From: Candidatus Firestoneibacteriota bacterium
Lineage (GTDB): Bacteria; JACRDZ01
Reading direction: 5' to 3'
Length of the DNA: 15,624 nucleotides
Assembly: GCA_016212735.1 (NCBI GenBank)
Contig: JACRDZ010000007.1
Location: forward strand, 1-15,624
The notes beneath the pieces were generated by a model. That model did not search any database. It saw only the letters and a program-made list of their open reading frames with translations, and had not been told where the DNA came from. The position numbers and the translations under genes were made by a program. Below are positions 1-7,171 of this stretch, one piece after another. The stretch's first letter is position 1. Each line of letters opens with the position of its first letter.

Positions 1-2499
1 AACGTATCATTTACATTATCAAGCGGCAGTGGATCAAAGACAGTATATGTCTGGTTTAAAGATGCGGAAGGGAATGTGTCAGACGCAGCCAGTGATTCTA
101 TTACTATTTCAGGTACTACATTTCAAATGGGCGGAGCTATACAAGGGAATACCTTAAATATTGATAGTACTTGCAATGTTACAACTCTTGCAGGGTCTGC
201 TGGTAATTCAGGTTCAACAGATGGGACAGGAACAGGAGCAAAGTTTTATTATCCTTTTGAAATAACTACAGATGGAACAAATTTATTTGTAAGTGATTAT
301 TATAATCATACAATTCGGAAGATAGTAATTTCAACAGGAGTGGTTACAACAATAGCAGGGTCTGCTGGTAATTCAGGTTCAACAGATGCGACAGGAACAG
401 CAGCCAGGTTTTATAATCCTTCTGGAATAACCACAGATGGAACAAATTTATTTGTAAGTGATAATACTGGTAATCATACAATTCGAAAGATAGTAATTTC
501 CACAGGAGTAGTTACAACATTAGCAGGTTCAGGTATTTCCGGTTCAACAGATGGAATAGGAACATCAGCAAGATTTTATAATCCAAAAGGAATAACTACA
601 GATGGAACGAATTTATTTGTATGTGACGGTAATCATACAATTCGGAAGATAGTAATTTCCACAGGAGTTGTAACCACAATAGCAGGTTCAGCAAGTATAA
701 GTGGTTCAACAGATGGGACAGGAACAGCAGCAAGATTTTATTGGCCTACTGGAATAACCACAGATGGAATAAATTTGTTTGTAGCTGATCAATCGAATGC
801 TGCAATTCGGAAAATAATAATTTCAACAGGTGTCGTTACCACAATAGCAGGTTCTGCGGGTAGTTATGGTTCAACAGATGGGACAGGAACAGCAGCTAAA
901 TTTTATGCACCTGGTGGAATAACCACAGATGGAACAAATTTATTTGTAGCTGAGTATGGTAATCATAAAATTCGGAAGATAGTAATTTCGACAGGTGCAG
1001 TTACAACATTAGCAGGTTCCGGCAGCGGTTCAACAGATGGAATAGGAACATCAGCAAAATTTTATGGGCCTACTGGTATAACCACAGATGGGACAAATTT
1101 ATTTATAGCTGATAAAGAGAATAATACAATTCGTAAAATTGCAGTAAATTCAGGAAATGATACTACTCCACCACAGGTAAGTTCAACAAATCCATTGACT
1201 AATGCAACAGGAGTATTGATAAATGCTGCTGTAACAGCAACGTTTTCAGAAGCAATGAATACATTGACAATAAATTCAAGCACATTTTTGATTAATGGAA
1301 AAACAGGTACAGTAACATACAGCGGAACAACAGCAACATTTATTCCAACAACACCTTTTGCATATAACACGCAATATACAGCAACAATTACAACCGGAGC
1401 AAAGGATGCAGCAGGAAATGCTCTGGCAGCAAGTTATACATGGACATTTACAACAGAAACAGCATCGTCAGTAAAAGCAATAGCTGCTGGTGGGGGGGAT
1501 CTTGTGAGTAGTGGTCATACCATAGCATTAAAAACAGATGGGACATTGTGGGCTTGGGGAGGCAATAAATATGGACAATTGGGAGATGGAACTAATACAG
1601 ATAAAGATACACCTGAACAAATAGAAACTGGATTTACAGCAATAGCAGCTGGTGATTCTTATACTGCCGCATTAAAAACAGATGGGACATTGTGGGCTTG
1701 GGGAAAGAATGATTATGGTCAATTGGGAGATGGAACTTATACAGATAAAAATACACCTAAACAAATAGGGACTGGATTTATAGCAATAGCTGCTGGTTTT
1801 TTTAATGCCATAGCATTAAAAACAGATGGGACATTGTGGGCTTGGGGAAGGAATGATTATGGCCAATTGGGAGATGGAACTTATACAGATAAAAATACAC
1901 CTAAACAAATAGGGACTGGATATTCAGCAATAGCTGCTGGTAGTTTGCATACGATAGCATTAAAAACAGATGGTACATTGTGGGCTTGGGGATATAATAG
2001 TTTTGGCGGATTGGGAGATGGAACTAATACAGATAAAAATACGCCTAAACAAATAGGGACTGGATATTCAGCAATAGCTGCCGGTGGTTATCATACGATA
2101 GCATTAAAAACAGATGGGACATTGTGGGCTTGGGGAGCTAATTATGATGGCGAATTGGGGGATGGAACAACAACAAGTAAAAACACACCTAAACAAATAG
2201 GAGCTGGATATTCAAAAATAGCTGCAGGTGGTTGGTATACCATAGCAATAAAAACAGATGGGGCATTGTGGGCATGGGGAGATAATGAATATGGCGAACT
2301 GGGGGATGGAACTAATACAGATAAAAATACGCCTAAACAAATAGGAACTGGATATTCAGTAATAGCTGCTAATTATAATCATGCCATAGCGTTAAAAATA
2401 GATGGGACATTGTGGGCTTGGGGAAGTAATGGTGATGGTCAATTGGGAGATGGAACTTATTCAAATAGCAATACACCTGTTCAGGTAAGCGGACTTTAA
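1..2499 (+). CDS. Large secreted NHL / Big_5 / RCC1 repeat protein, 5' partial
   Basis: The frame is open from the first base, so the true start lies upstream; the GTG at 76 is internal to an Ig-like module. The visible 832 residues are: the end of an Ig-like domain (about 1-38, with [14 protein letters not shown], matching a module in the protein starting at 8896); six NHL repeats of 53-55 residues (about 59-384, pattern [16 protein letters not shown]...IRKI); one Big_5 domain (about 387-487, ending YTWTFTTE); and seven RCC1 repeats of exactly 48 residues (491-832, motif LWAWG...GQLGDGT). The six NHL units fit a six-bladed propeller and the seven RCC1 units a complete seven-bladed one, and the protein stops right after it. 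Such proteins are usually exported or surface-exposed and bind proteins or glycans; no catalytic residues are visible. Export signals would be upstream of the window. Domain calls are strong; the specific function is unknown. Confidence 0.9.
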   Translation, partial: NVSFTLSSGSGSKTVYVWFKDAEGNVSDAASDSITISGTTFQMGGAIQGNTLNIDSTCNVTTLAGSAGNSGSTDGTGTGAKFYYPFEITTDGTNLFVSDYYNHTIRKIVISTGVVTTIAGSAGNSGSTDATGTAARFYNPSGITTDGTNLFVSDNTGNHTIRKIVISTGVVTTLAGSGISGSTDGIGTSARFYNPKGITTDGTNLFVCDGNHTIRKIVISTGVVTTIAGSASISGSTDGTGTAARFYWPTGITTDGINLFVADQSNAAIRKIIISTGVVTTIAGSAGSYGSTDGTGTAAKFYAPGGITTDGTNLFVAEYGNHKIRKIVISTGAVTTLAGSGSGSTDGIGTSAKFYGPTGITTDGTNLFIADKENNTIRKIAVNSGNDTTPPQVSSTNPLTNATGVLINAAVTATFSEAMNTLTINSSTFLINGKTGTVTYSGTTATFIPTTPFAYNTQYTATITTGAKDAAGNALAASYTWTFTTETASSVKAIAAGGGDLVSSGHTIALKTDGTLWAWGGNKYGQLGDGTNTDKDTPEQIETGFTAIAAGDSYTAALKTDGTLWAWGKNDYGQLGDGTYTDKNTPKQIGTGFIAIAAGFFNAIALKTDGTLWAWGRNDYGQLGDGTYTDKNTPKQIGTGYSAIAAGSLHTIALKTDGTLWAWGYNSFGGLGDGTNTDKNTPKQIGTGYSAIAAGGYHTIALKTDGTLWAWGANYDGELGDGTTTSKNTPKQIGAGYSKIAAGGWYTIAIKTDGALWAWGDNEYGELGDGTNTDKNTPKQIGTGYSVIAANYNHAIALKIDGTLWAWGSNGDGQLGDGTYSNSNTPVQVSGL
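175..1150 (+). repeat. Six NHL-type coding repeats, period 159-165 bp
   Basis: The FY residues that open each unit are encoded at 244, 409, 574, 736, 901 and 1060, giving spacings of 165, 165, 162, 165 and 159 bp. Units share long DNA stretches, such as those encoding [10 protein letters not shown] and STGVVTT, so the array expanded by tandem duplication rather than by convergence. Confidence 0.9.
1471..2496 (+). repeat. Seven RCC1 coding repeats, exact 144-bp period
   Basis: The leucine codon of the LWAWG motif falls at 1546, 1690, 1834, 1978, 2122, 2266 and 2410, exactly 144 bp apart each time. Units two and three differ at only a few bases over more than 100 bp. This indicates recent duplication or gene conversion. 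Seven units make one closed RCC1 propeller. Confidence 0.93.
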
Positions 2500-2526
2500 A
2501 CTCAAACTTAACACGTTTGCGAAACC

Positions 2527-2554
2527 GTAGAGACGCAAAATTTTGCGTCTCTGC
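2527..2554. repeat. Near-perfect 28-bp palindrome after the propeller gene
   Basis: The core 2529-2552 is a perfect 24-bp palindrome built on AGAGACGCAAAA and its complement, extended by one wobble and one G-C pair. It starts 30 bp after the stop at 2499. There is no T-run, so it is not a standard intrinsic terminator, although the transcript could fold there. Palindromes of the GTAGAGACGC type are, from general knowledge, dispersed repeats in several bacterial groups. Confidence 0.7.
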
Positions 2555-2576
2555 CTTTGAATGTAAAAAGGTAAAT

Positions 2577-2729
2577 AAAATATTTGTAACTATTCAGCAT
2601 ACTGTAGGGGCAACCCTTGCGGTTGCCCTTTTATTTATTTAGGGCAGGCGCAAGACCTGCCCCTACAGCATACTGAAATAACAATTCGTTGGCATTTCCA
2701 AATTAGTGCTGAATAGTTACAAATATTTT
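2577..2729. mobile_element. MITE-like element with 23-bp perfect terminal inverted repeats
   Basis: Bases 2577-2599 and 2707-2729 are perfect 23-bp inverted repeats (outer end AAAATATTTGTAACTATTC). They enclose non-coding DNA, including the separate palindromic element at 2605-2665. Removing that inner element and one copy of its target duplication leaves a simple inverted-repeat element of 82 bp. No transposase is encoded, and no target duplication was seen at its own outer ends. MITE-like is an inference from structure. Confidence 0.55.
2605..2665. mobile_element. Two-hairpin palindromic element (copy A) with 10-bp target duplication
   Basis: The 61-bp unit begins TAGGGGCA and ends TGCCCCTA. 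It contains two stem-loops, GGGGCAACC/GGTTGCCC and GGGCAGG/CCTGCCC, around an AT-rich spacer. It is flanked directly by identical 10-bp sequences, CAGCATACTG, at 2595-2604 and 2666-2675. That is the signature expected of insertion into a pre-existing sequence. Copies B, C and D share the ends and the two-hairpin plan. Confidence 0.7.
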
Positions 2730-2780
2730 TTAGTTATACCGATTTGAAGTTGATTTGCGAAAAAATAGAATTATTTATTG

Positions 2781-2837
2781 TAGGGGGTTGTCCGAATTGG
2801 ACAGCCCTGCTAACGGGCTTGATAAATCAAGCCCCTA
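2781..2837. repeat. Two-hairpin palindromic element (copy B)
   Basis: It starts TAGGGG and ends CCCCTA, and the pairing extends outward to TTGTAGGGG/CCCCTACAA. The left hairpin is 2785-2807 (GGGTTGTCC, loop GAATT, then GGACAGCCC). The right hairpin is 2815-2834 (GGGCTTGA, loop TAAA, then TCAAGCCC). The right half nearly matches that of copy D. No flanking direct duplication was found. Confidence 0.7.
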
Positions 2838-2881
2838 CAACAAAAAACAAGTTTTATTATTATTTAAGAAAATATATTTTT

Positions 2882-2911
2882 TTGCAAACCTGTCTTTCGT
2901 GAGTATATATT
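2882..2911 (+). promoter_or_regulatory. Candidate sigma70-type promoter for the LPP20 gene
   Basis: TTGCAA at 2882-2887 (4 of 6 consensus bases) and TATATT at 2906-2911 (5 of 6) are separated by 18 bp. Transcription would begin near 2918 and give a leader of about 137 nt before the start codon at 3055. AT-rich DNA yields such matches by chance, so confidence is low. Confidence 0.3.
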
Positions 2912-3040
2912 GATATGAATTTTAAATAATACCTGCATAATGTTGCATGGATTTCCGTGCATCCAACCGGTGCCATTAAAAAGATTTATAGGAAGGGGTG
3001 ATGGGTTGCTATAGTAAATTGAATTACAAAACAAATAATA

Positions 3041-3047
3041 AAGGAGA
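3041..3047 (+). promoter_or_regulatory. Ribosome binding site deciding the LPP20 start
   Basis: AAGGAGA lies 7 nt before the ATG at 3055. The upstream in-frame ATG at 2998 would add 19 residues in front of the signal peptide, so 3055 is the better start. Confidence 0.85.
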
Positions 3048-3054
3048 CCATACA

Positions 3055-3654
3055 ATGAAAAAAGTTATTTTATTAACTGCGATTCTAGTTTTAAGTTTTT
3101 TAATTTATGGATGCGGGACATCAAAAAGTGCTCAAAAAACCACAGAATATCAGGATGAATTAGCAGCAGCTCCTGCTTGGGTAAAAAATCCGTCTTCAGT
3201 TGAAGGTGCTGTTGCAGCTGTTGGTATTGCGAAAATCGGTAAAGCTGGCATGCCTTTTGCTCAAACCGAAGCTCTTGCAAAAGGAAGAGATGAACTTGCA
3301 AGAATGATGAGTTTAAAAGTTAAAAATTTATTTAAAAATTTTACAAAAATTACTGGACTGGGCGATGATCAGACTGTTGATAAGGTATCATCGGATGTTT
3401 CTAAACAGGTTGCCAATCAAACCCTTCAAGGCTCAAAACAAAGAGATTCATGGATTTCTTCATCAAATAATTTATATATGCTAGTAGTAATAGAAAATAA
3501 AATTGCAGCAGAGACAGCTAAAACTTCTATCCAGACAAGTTTGAAAAATGAACAGGCATTATGGCAGGAATTTCAAGCTAAAAAGGGACACGAAGAGCTT
3601 GATAAAGAAGTAGATAAAGAATTTGGCGAATTTAAAAAAGCAGATACGAAGTAA
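3055..3654 (+). CDS. LPP20-family lipoprotein
   Basis: The product has 199 residues. The start at 3055 is set by AAGGAGA 7 nt upstream and by an immediate lipoprotein signal: KK, a hydrophobic stretch, then the lipobox IYGC with the lipidated cysteine at residue 20. Residues about 40-190 look like the LPP20 family (PF02169 type): an AWVKNP opening, a GAVAAVGIAK stretch, then a helix (AKGRDELARMM) before a polar C-terminal helix. Related domains occur in outer-membrane lipoproteins and in FlgO/FlgP-like flagellar proteins; the biochemical role is poorly defined. It lies between two repeat-rich gaps, and the lipoprotein gene at 3957 begins with a similar domain, so the two products may work together. 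The C-terminus is charged (EELDKEVDKEFGEFKKADTK). The family call rests on motif resemblance and is moderately secure. Confidence 0.85.
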   Translation: MKKVILLTAILVLSFLIYGCGTSKSAQKTTEYQDELAAAPAWVKNPSSVEGAVAAVGIAKIGKAGMPFAQTEALAKGRDELARMMSLKVKNLFKNFTKITGLGDDQTVDKVSSDVSKQVANQTLQGSKQRDSWISSSNNLYMLVVIENKIAAETAKTSIQTSLKNEQALWQEFQAKKGHEELDKEVDKEFGEFKKADTK

Positions 3655-3665
3655 TAAGTGTAGTG

Positions 3666-3729
3666 TAGGGGCAGGTCTTTCACCTGCCCTCATTTAGCTT
3701 ATACAGGGCACCCGCAAGGGATGCCCCTA
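3666..3729. repeat. Two-hairpin palindromic element (copy C)
   Basis: This 64-bp unit opens TAGGGGCAGGT and ends ATGCCCCTA. The first hairpin pairs GGGCAGGT with ACCTGCCC around CTTTC. The second pairs GGGCACCC with GGGATGCCC less perfectly. It begins 11 nt after the LPP20 stop codon, so the transcript would fold directly downstream of that gene. The first 24 bp differ by one base from the half-element inside the gene at 8896. Confidence 0.7.
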
Positions 3730-3752
3730 CAATAAATCCCTTATTGGGTATT

Positions 3753-3906
3753 GGAAATTTAAAAACAGATTCTTCAGTCGTTTCACTCCATCAGAATGAC
3801 AGCCACGGTTATTTGTCATTCTGAGAAAGTACGGGAAATTTAAAAACAGATTCTTCAGTCGTTTCACTCCATCAGAATGACAGCCACGGTTATTTGTCAT
3901 TCTGAG
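3753..3906. repeat. Two 73-bp direct repeats, period 81 bp
   Basis: Bases 3753-3825 recur at 3834-3906 with an 8-bp spacer. The downstream copy is part of an intact palindromic unit, 3847-3922. Its ends are CAGATTCTTC and GAAGAATCTG, and its inner arms are TCAGAATGACA and TGTCATTCTGA. The upstream copy lacks the right end. A partial tandem duplication of one palindromic element explains this. The right arm ATTCTGAGCGAAGCGAAGAA is a type of dispersed repeat known from several bacterial genomes. Confidence 0.75.
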
Positions 3907-3956
3907 CGAAGCGAAGAATCTGCTTTAGTATATTGAAAATATAACGGAGGCAAGCA

Positions 3957-5867
3957 ATGAAAAAGCGCATCTTGTTAATAATAATTTTTGTTTTAATTTT
4001 TGTTATTAGTGGCTGTATGGGAATGGGAATGCAGAGCAAAAAAGATGAAGATATTAATGATAATAATATTGAAGAGATTAAATCTGATTGTCCTGAACCA
4101 AATTGGGTAAAAAAGCCTCCGCAAGGTGATGAAGAGAATGAATATTTCGTTGGAATGTCGACAAAAAAAAATGAAAGAAAATTTTCACGTGAAGAAGCTG
4201 AAAGAGATGCTGATAATAAATTTATAACTTATTGCGGTGTTGATAAGGAATATATTGATGAATATATTACTAAAGTTTTGAAAAAAGATCTTAATGAAAC
4301 AGTTGTTTCCGATGGAAAAGTTTTTAGTAAATCTCGCTCGGAAGCTTTTGTAAGGGATATTAAAGCTGTTGATTGGTACGAATGTGAATATAAATATAAA
4401 GATACGAGACAGAATAGGATAACCGGATCTAATTGGATTGCAATGGTTTTGGTCTCAGTTCCAAAAGAGGAAATTAAGAGAGTCAGGGATTATGCAGAAA
4501 ATAAGATTAAAGAAAAAGATGTAAAAATTGTTGAAAGTGAAAAAAAAATTATTGAAAATGAAAAAAAACAGAAAGAGATAGCAGTAAAGAAAGTTTGCAA
4601 TCAAATAAAAGAAATAATTGAATTGAACAAGTCCTTAGAAGACTATAAAAATAATGGTAAAATTATTCTTGCGCTTGACAATATAAATAAACTAAAAAAA
4701 ATGCTTGATACTGTTAATAAAGAGCCTTATTTGTCTGAAGCATTAAAAGAAGAAAAAATCGATTTGCTTCCTTCCACAAATTTACTTGATATAGAAAAAA
4801 ATAATATAATTCAAAATATAATGATAGGGAAAGTATCCAATAAGGGACAGAATGTCTCTGTCGGAGAACAAATAAAAGAACCGTTTATAGTAGAACTTAA
4901 ATATTTTATAAATAATGAAAAAAAATATCCTCTAATAAATATCCCTATAACTTTTAGTATTTTATCAGGAAATAACAAAACAAAACTGGAAGATGTTTCA
5001 ACGAATGATAAAGGTGAAGCTAGTTTTAACGCGTATGAAATATCCACAAAAGATGAAGGTAAAATTGTTGTTCTGGCAGAACTTATCAATAATAATGAAT
5101 TGTTAAAAGAAGTAAAGTTCATTGTAAATGTTGAAAAAATTAGTAATGAAGATGATAGTCCAATAACAAAATTATTTAATATAAAGCAAAGCAATTCTGA
5201 GTTTAATATAGAAGTATGGACTAATAAATCAGAATATTTAGTTGGCGAATATATAAATTTTTATTTAAAAGCTACTCGTGATTGTTATGTAACTTTAATT
5301 GATCAAGCAACAAGCAATGATGTGTCTGTTCTTTTCCCTAACAAATTTTCACAGGATAATTTTATTCGAGCAGGAAAGGAATATGTAATTCCGGGAGAAA
5401 ATTATGGATTTAAAATGAAAGTGAGTGGTCCATCTGGGACAGAACGAATAAAAGCTTTTGCAACAACAAAACCAGTTAAAATTATTGATATGAATTTTAA
5501 TCAGCCTTTTTATGAAGTTGATACTAGAAATATTTCTATATTAAGGAATATTGATGTCCTACCCGATGAATTGAGCAAAACTTTATGGACAGATAGTATT
5601 TATAAAATCCAGATATTGGAAAAAGATAAAAAGAATAATGAAAGAGGGCTTGAAGAAGAAGAAGGGATTGATATGACTAAACCTTCAAAAACTGCTGGTC
5701 CTGTAGAAGTATGGGATAGCACAATATATAAAAAAGATAAACACTCAAGAGGGCTTGATGAAGAAGCAAATGAAGAAATGTCCAAGCCAATCCGAGCTGG
5801 CGGAAGTGTAGACTTTTTGGATAGTACATGGAGTAATAAAAAAAGAAAAAATAAATTGAAGGACTGA
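3957..5867 (+). CDS. Lipoprotein with LPP20-like, Ig-like and DUF4384 domains
   Basis: The product has 636 residues. The ATG at 3957 follows GGAGG at 3946-3950 and opens a lipoprotein signal with lipobox ISGC (cysteine 20). Regions in order: an LPP20-like domain (about 46-170, PNWVKKPP...YFVGMS then a charged helix); a lysine/glutamate-rich coiled coil (about 173-240); a Big_1/invasin-like Ig domain (about 290-392, with DVSTNDKGEASF); a DUF4384-type domain (about 418-510, EVWTNKSEYLVGEYINFYLKA, then YVTLIDQ and VLFPN); and two C-terminal repeats (562-589 and 597-624, R-G-L-[ED]-E-E ... K-P ... DST). DUF4384 is commonly found with caspase-like peptidases, and the next gene encodes one, which supports a functional pair. 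The last residues are lysine-rich and A-run-encoded, and an open frame continues past the stop, so the 3' end could carry a frameshift. The function is inferred only as an envelope partner of the protease. Confidence 0.88.
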   Translation: MKKRILLIIIFVLIFVISGCMGMGMQSKKDEDINDNNIEEIKSDCPEPNWVKKPPQGDEENEYFVGMSTKKNERKFSREEAERDADNKFITYCGVDKEYIDEYITKVLKKDLNETVVSDGKVFSKSRSEAFVRDIKAVDWYECEYKYKDTRQNRITGSNWIAMVLVSVPKEEIKRVRDYAENKIKEKDVKIVESEKKIIENEKKQKEIAVKKVCNQIKEIIELNKSLEDYKNNGKIILALDNINKLKKMLDTVNKEPYLSEALKEEKIDLLPSTNLLDIEKNNIIQNIMIGKVSNKGQNVSVGEQIKEPFIVELKYFINNEKKYPLINIPITFSILSGNNKTKLEDVSTNDKGEASFNAYEISTKDEGKIVVLAELINNNELLKEVKFIVNVEKISNEDDSPITKLFNIKQSNSEFNIEVWTNKSEYLVGEYINFYLKATRDCYVTLIDQATSNDVSVLFPNKFSQDNFIRAGKEYVIPGENYGFKMKVSGPSGTERIKAFATTKPVKIIDMNFNQPFYEVDTRNISILRNIDVLPDELSKTLWTDSIYKIQILEKDKKNNERGLEEEEGIDMTKPSKTAGPVEVWDSTIYKKDKHSRGLDEEANEEMSKPIRAGGSVDFLDSTWSNKKRKNKLKD

Positions 5868-5884
5868 TAAATCAGGCAACTACA
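5864..5884. repeat. Possible degenerate half of a palindromic element
   Basis: CTGATAAATCAGGCAACTAC overlaps the stop codon of the lipoprotein gene and resembles the right half of copies B and D (TTGATAAATCAAGCCCCTAC). Several substitutions separate them, so this may be an old copy or chance. Confidence 0.3.
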
Positions 5885-5970
5885 GATACAATATTATATT
5901 TACTTGATTTATCGAACCAAAAATTAAACAATCTCAATGAATCGGGTAGAACAAAGAAAGATGTTGGAAA

Positions 5971-7122
5971 ATGAGAAAAACAATAATATGTTTTATTTTA
6001 CTATTAATATCCTTCCACCTATCAATTTTCGCCGATGAACCTTCTAAAAATATAGCTATTGTATCCAGTCCTCAGGTCAAAAATTGGGAACAAGTCAGGA
6101 AATATGATTTGATTATTGGTATTTCTAAATATGAGAAAAATATCCCAAGCCTGAAATATGCTGAAAACGATGCAAAATCTATTGCAGAATTTCTTAAAAA
6201 TGAAAGTATTGTAAAATATGATGAAGTTATATTGCTTACTGATGCAATGGCATCTCGTATTAATATTTTAAGAACTCTGTCAAACATATCAAAAAAAGCT
6301 GGTCCTCAGGATACATTTTTTATGTATTACTCAGGTCATGGTAAAGAAGAATTTCTGATACCCAGTGATGGTGATAAAGAATATCTTAAAGCAACCAGTG
6401 TTCGCTGGGGTGATGATATTTATCCTGAAATTAATAAAATGGAAGCAAAACAAAAAATACTCATTATTGATTCCTGCCATTCAGGTTCACTTACAAGTTC
6501 AGAGATGATTGCAATGGTAAAAGGTGATATAGAAAAATCCAATATTGATGAAAAATTATTAGCACGTATGGGAGAGGGATTATATGTCATTACTTCCAGT
6601 AGAGCAGATGAAGTTTCATGGGAGAATGAAAAAATTGAACATGGCTACTTTACATATAATTTGATAGAAGGTTTAAAAGGAGCAGCAGATAAAACAGGTA
6701 CACAGCTTTTTGGTAATGGTGATAACTATGTTACAGCAGATGAATTATATAATTATGTAAGCTATAAAACCAATGAAGATGTAATGCAGGATATGAAACA
6801 ATCACAGCACCCCAGAAGAAGCTTTCAGGGAGGAGGAATCATATTCCTGAGCAAGATAGGGAATTCTTCTAATCCTTTTAACCAGGAAATAAAAAAAGAT
6901 ATTGCTCCTGGTTATTTAACCATTAATGTTATTCCATGGGGAGATGTTTATATTGATGGGGAATATGTTGGGCAAACTCCTATAGTCAAAAAAGAAATAT
7001 CTTCCGGTTCACATGAGATAGAAATAAAACCAAACAACGAAAAGTATCTATCATTAAAACAGCAAATTAATGTAACATCTAATAAAAATAAAATTTTTAG
7101 CTGGCGGTTAACCGAAAAATAA
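5971..7122 (+). CDS. Secreted caspase-like (C14) peptidase with C-terminal PEGA domain
   Basis: The product has 383 residues. A Sec-type signal peptide (residues 1-21, cleavage after FA) predicts export. Residues about 45-290 form a caspase-like domain: YDLIIGISKY opens the first strand, and the catalytic dyad is His123 in YYSGHG and Cys169 in IIDSCHSG, so both catalytic residues are present. Residues about 310-382 are a PEGA domain (GYLTINVIPWGDVYIDGEYVGQTP), a small beta module common on surface and periplasmic proteins. An in-frame stop at 5947 forces the start near 5971; the ribosome site is weak (TGGAAA at 5965-5970), so translation may depend on coupling to the upstream frame ending ATGA. 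Bacterial members cleave after basic residues or act as regulators; the substrate here is unknown. The adjacent DUF4384 lipoprotein and the downstream TPR gene suggest an operon. Confidence 0.93.
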   Translation: MRKTIICFILLLISFHLSIFADEPSKNIAIVSSPQVKNWEQVRKYDLIIGISKYEKNIPSLKYAENDAKSIAEFLKNESIVKYDEVILLTDAMASRINILRTLSNISKKAGPQDTFFMYYSGHGKEEFLIPSDGDKEYLKATSVRWGDDIYPEINKMEAKQKILIIDSCHSGSLTSSEMIAMVKGDIEKSNIDEKLLARMGEGLYVITSSRADEVSWENEKIEHGYFTYNLIEGLKGAADKTGTQLFGNGDNYVTADELYNYVSYKTNEDVMQDMKQSQHPRRSFQGGGIIFLSKIGNSSNPFNQEIKKDIAPGYLTINVIPWGDVYIDGEYVGQTPIVKKEISSGSHEIEIKPNNEKYLSLKQQINVTSNKNKIFSWRLTEK

Positions 7123-7171
7123 ACTGTTTATGGTTTTTTTTATAGTTGGGGCATTGGAAGAGGTCTTTTAA

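Larger units (their letters stand above)
2500..3054. other. Gene-free region with palindromic elements and a leader
   Basis: No supported gene lies here. The stretch holds a perfect palindrome (2529-2552), a 153-bp inverted-repeat element (2577-2729) containing a second element (2605-2665), another two-hairpin element (2781-2837), a possible promoter (2882-2911) and the leader of the LPP20 lipoprotein gene. Short frames here lack ribosome binding sites and family resemblance. Confidence 0.75.
3655..3956. other. Repeat-filled gap between the two lipoprotein genes
   Basis: This 302-bp stretch has no supported gene. It holds two-hairpin element copy C (3666-3729), two 73-bp direct repeats (3753-3825, 3834-3906) built from a second palindromic family, and the ribosome binding site GGAGG (3946-3950) of the next gene. 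Confidence 0.75.

Noticed and set aside
2944..2961. Possible riboswitch in the LPP20 gene leader
   Set aside because: Only a small stem (TGCATGGA / TCCGTGCA) with a very tight loop is visible; no known aptamer core was recognised.
2998..3054. Earlier start for the LPP20 lipoprotein
   Set aside because: It would bury the lipoprotein signal behind 19 extra residues, while ATG 3055 has a well-placed AAGGAGA.
3753..3906. CRISPR-like repeats
   Set aside because: Only two units, 73 bp long with an 8-bp spacer, and an internal palindrome typical of dispersed elements; no cas genes.
7109..7141. Terminator after the caspase gene
   Set aside because: There is a T-run, but the preceding inverted repeat (ATAAAC / GTTTAT) is AT-only with a one-base loop, and the next gene follows closely in the same direction.
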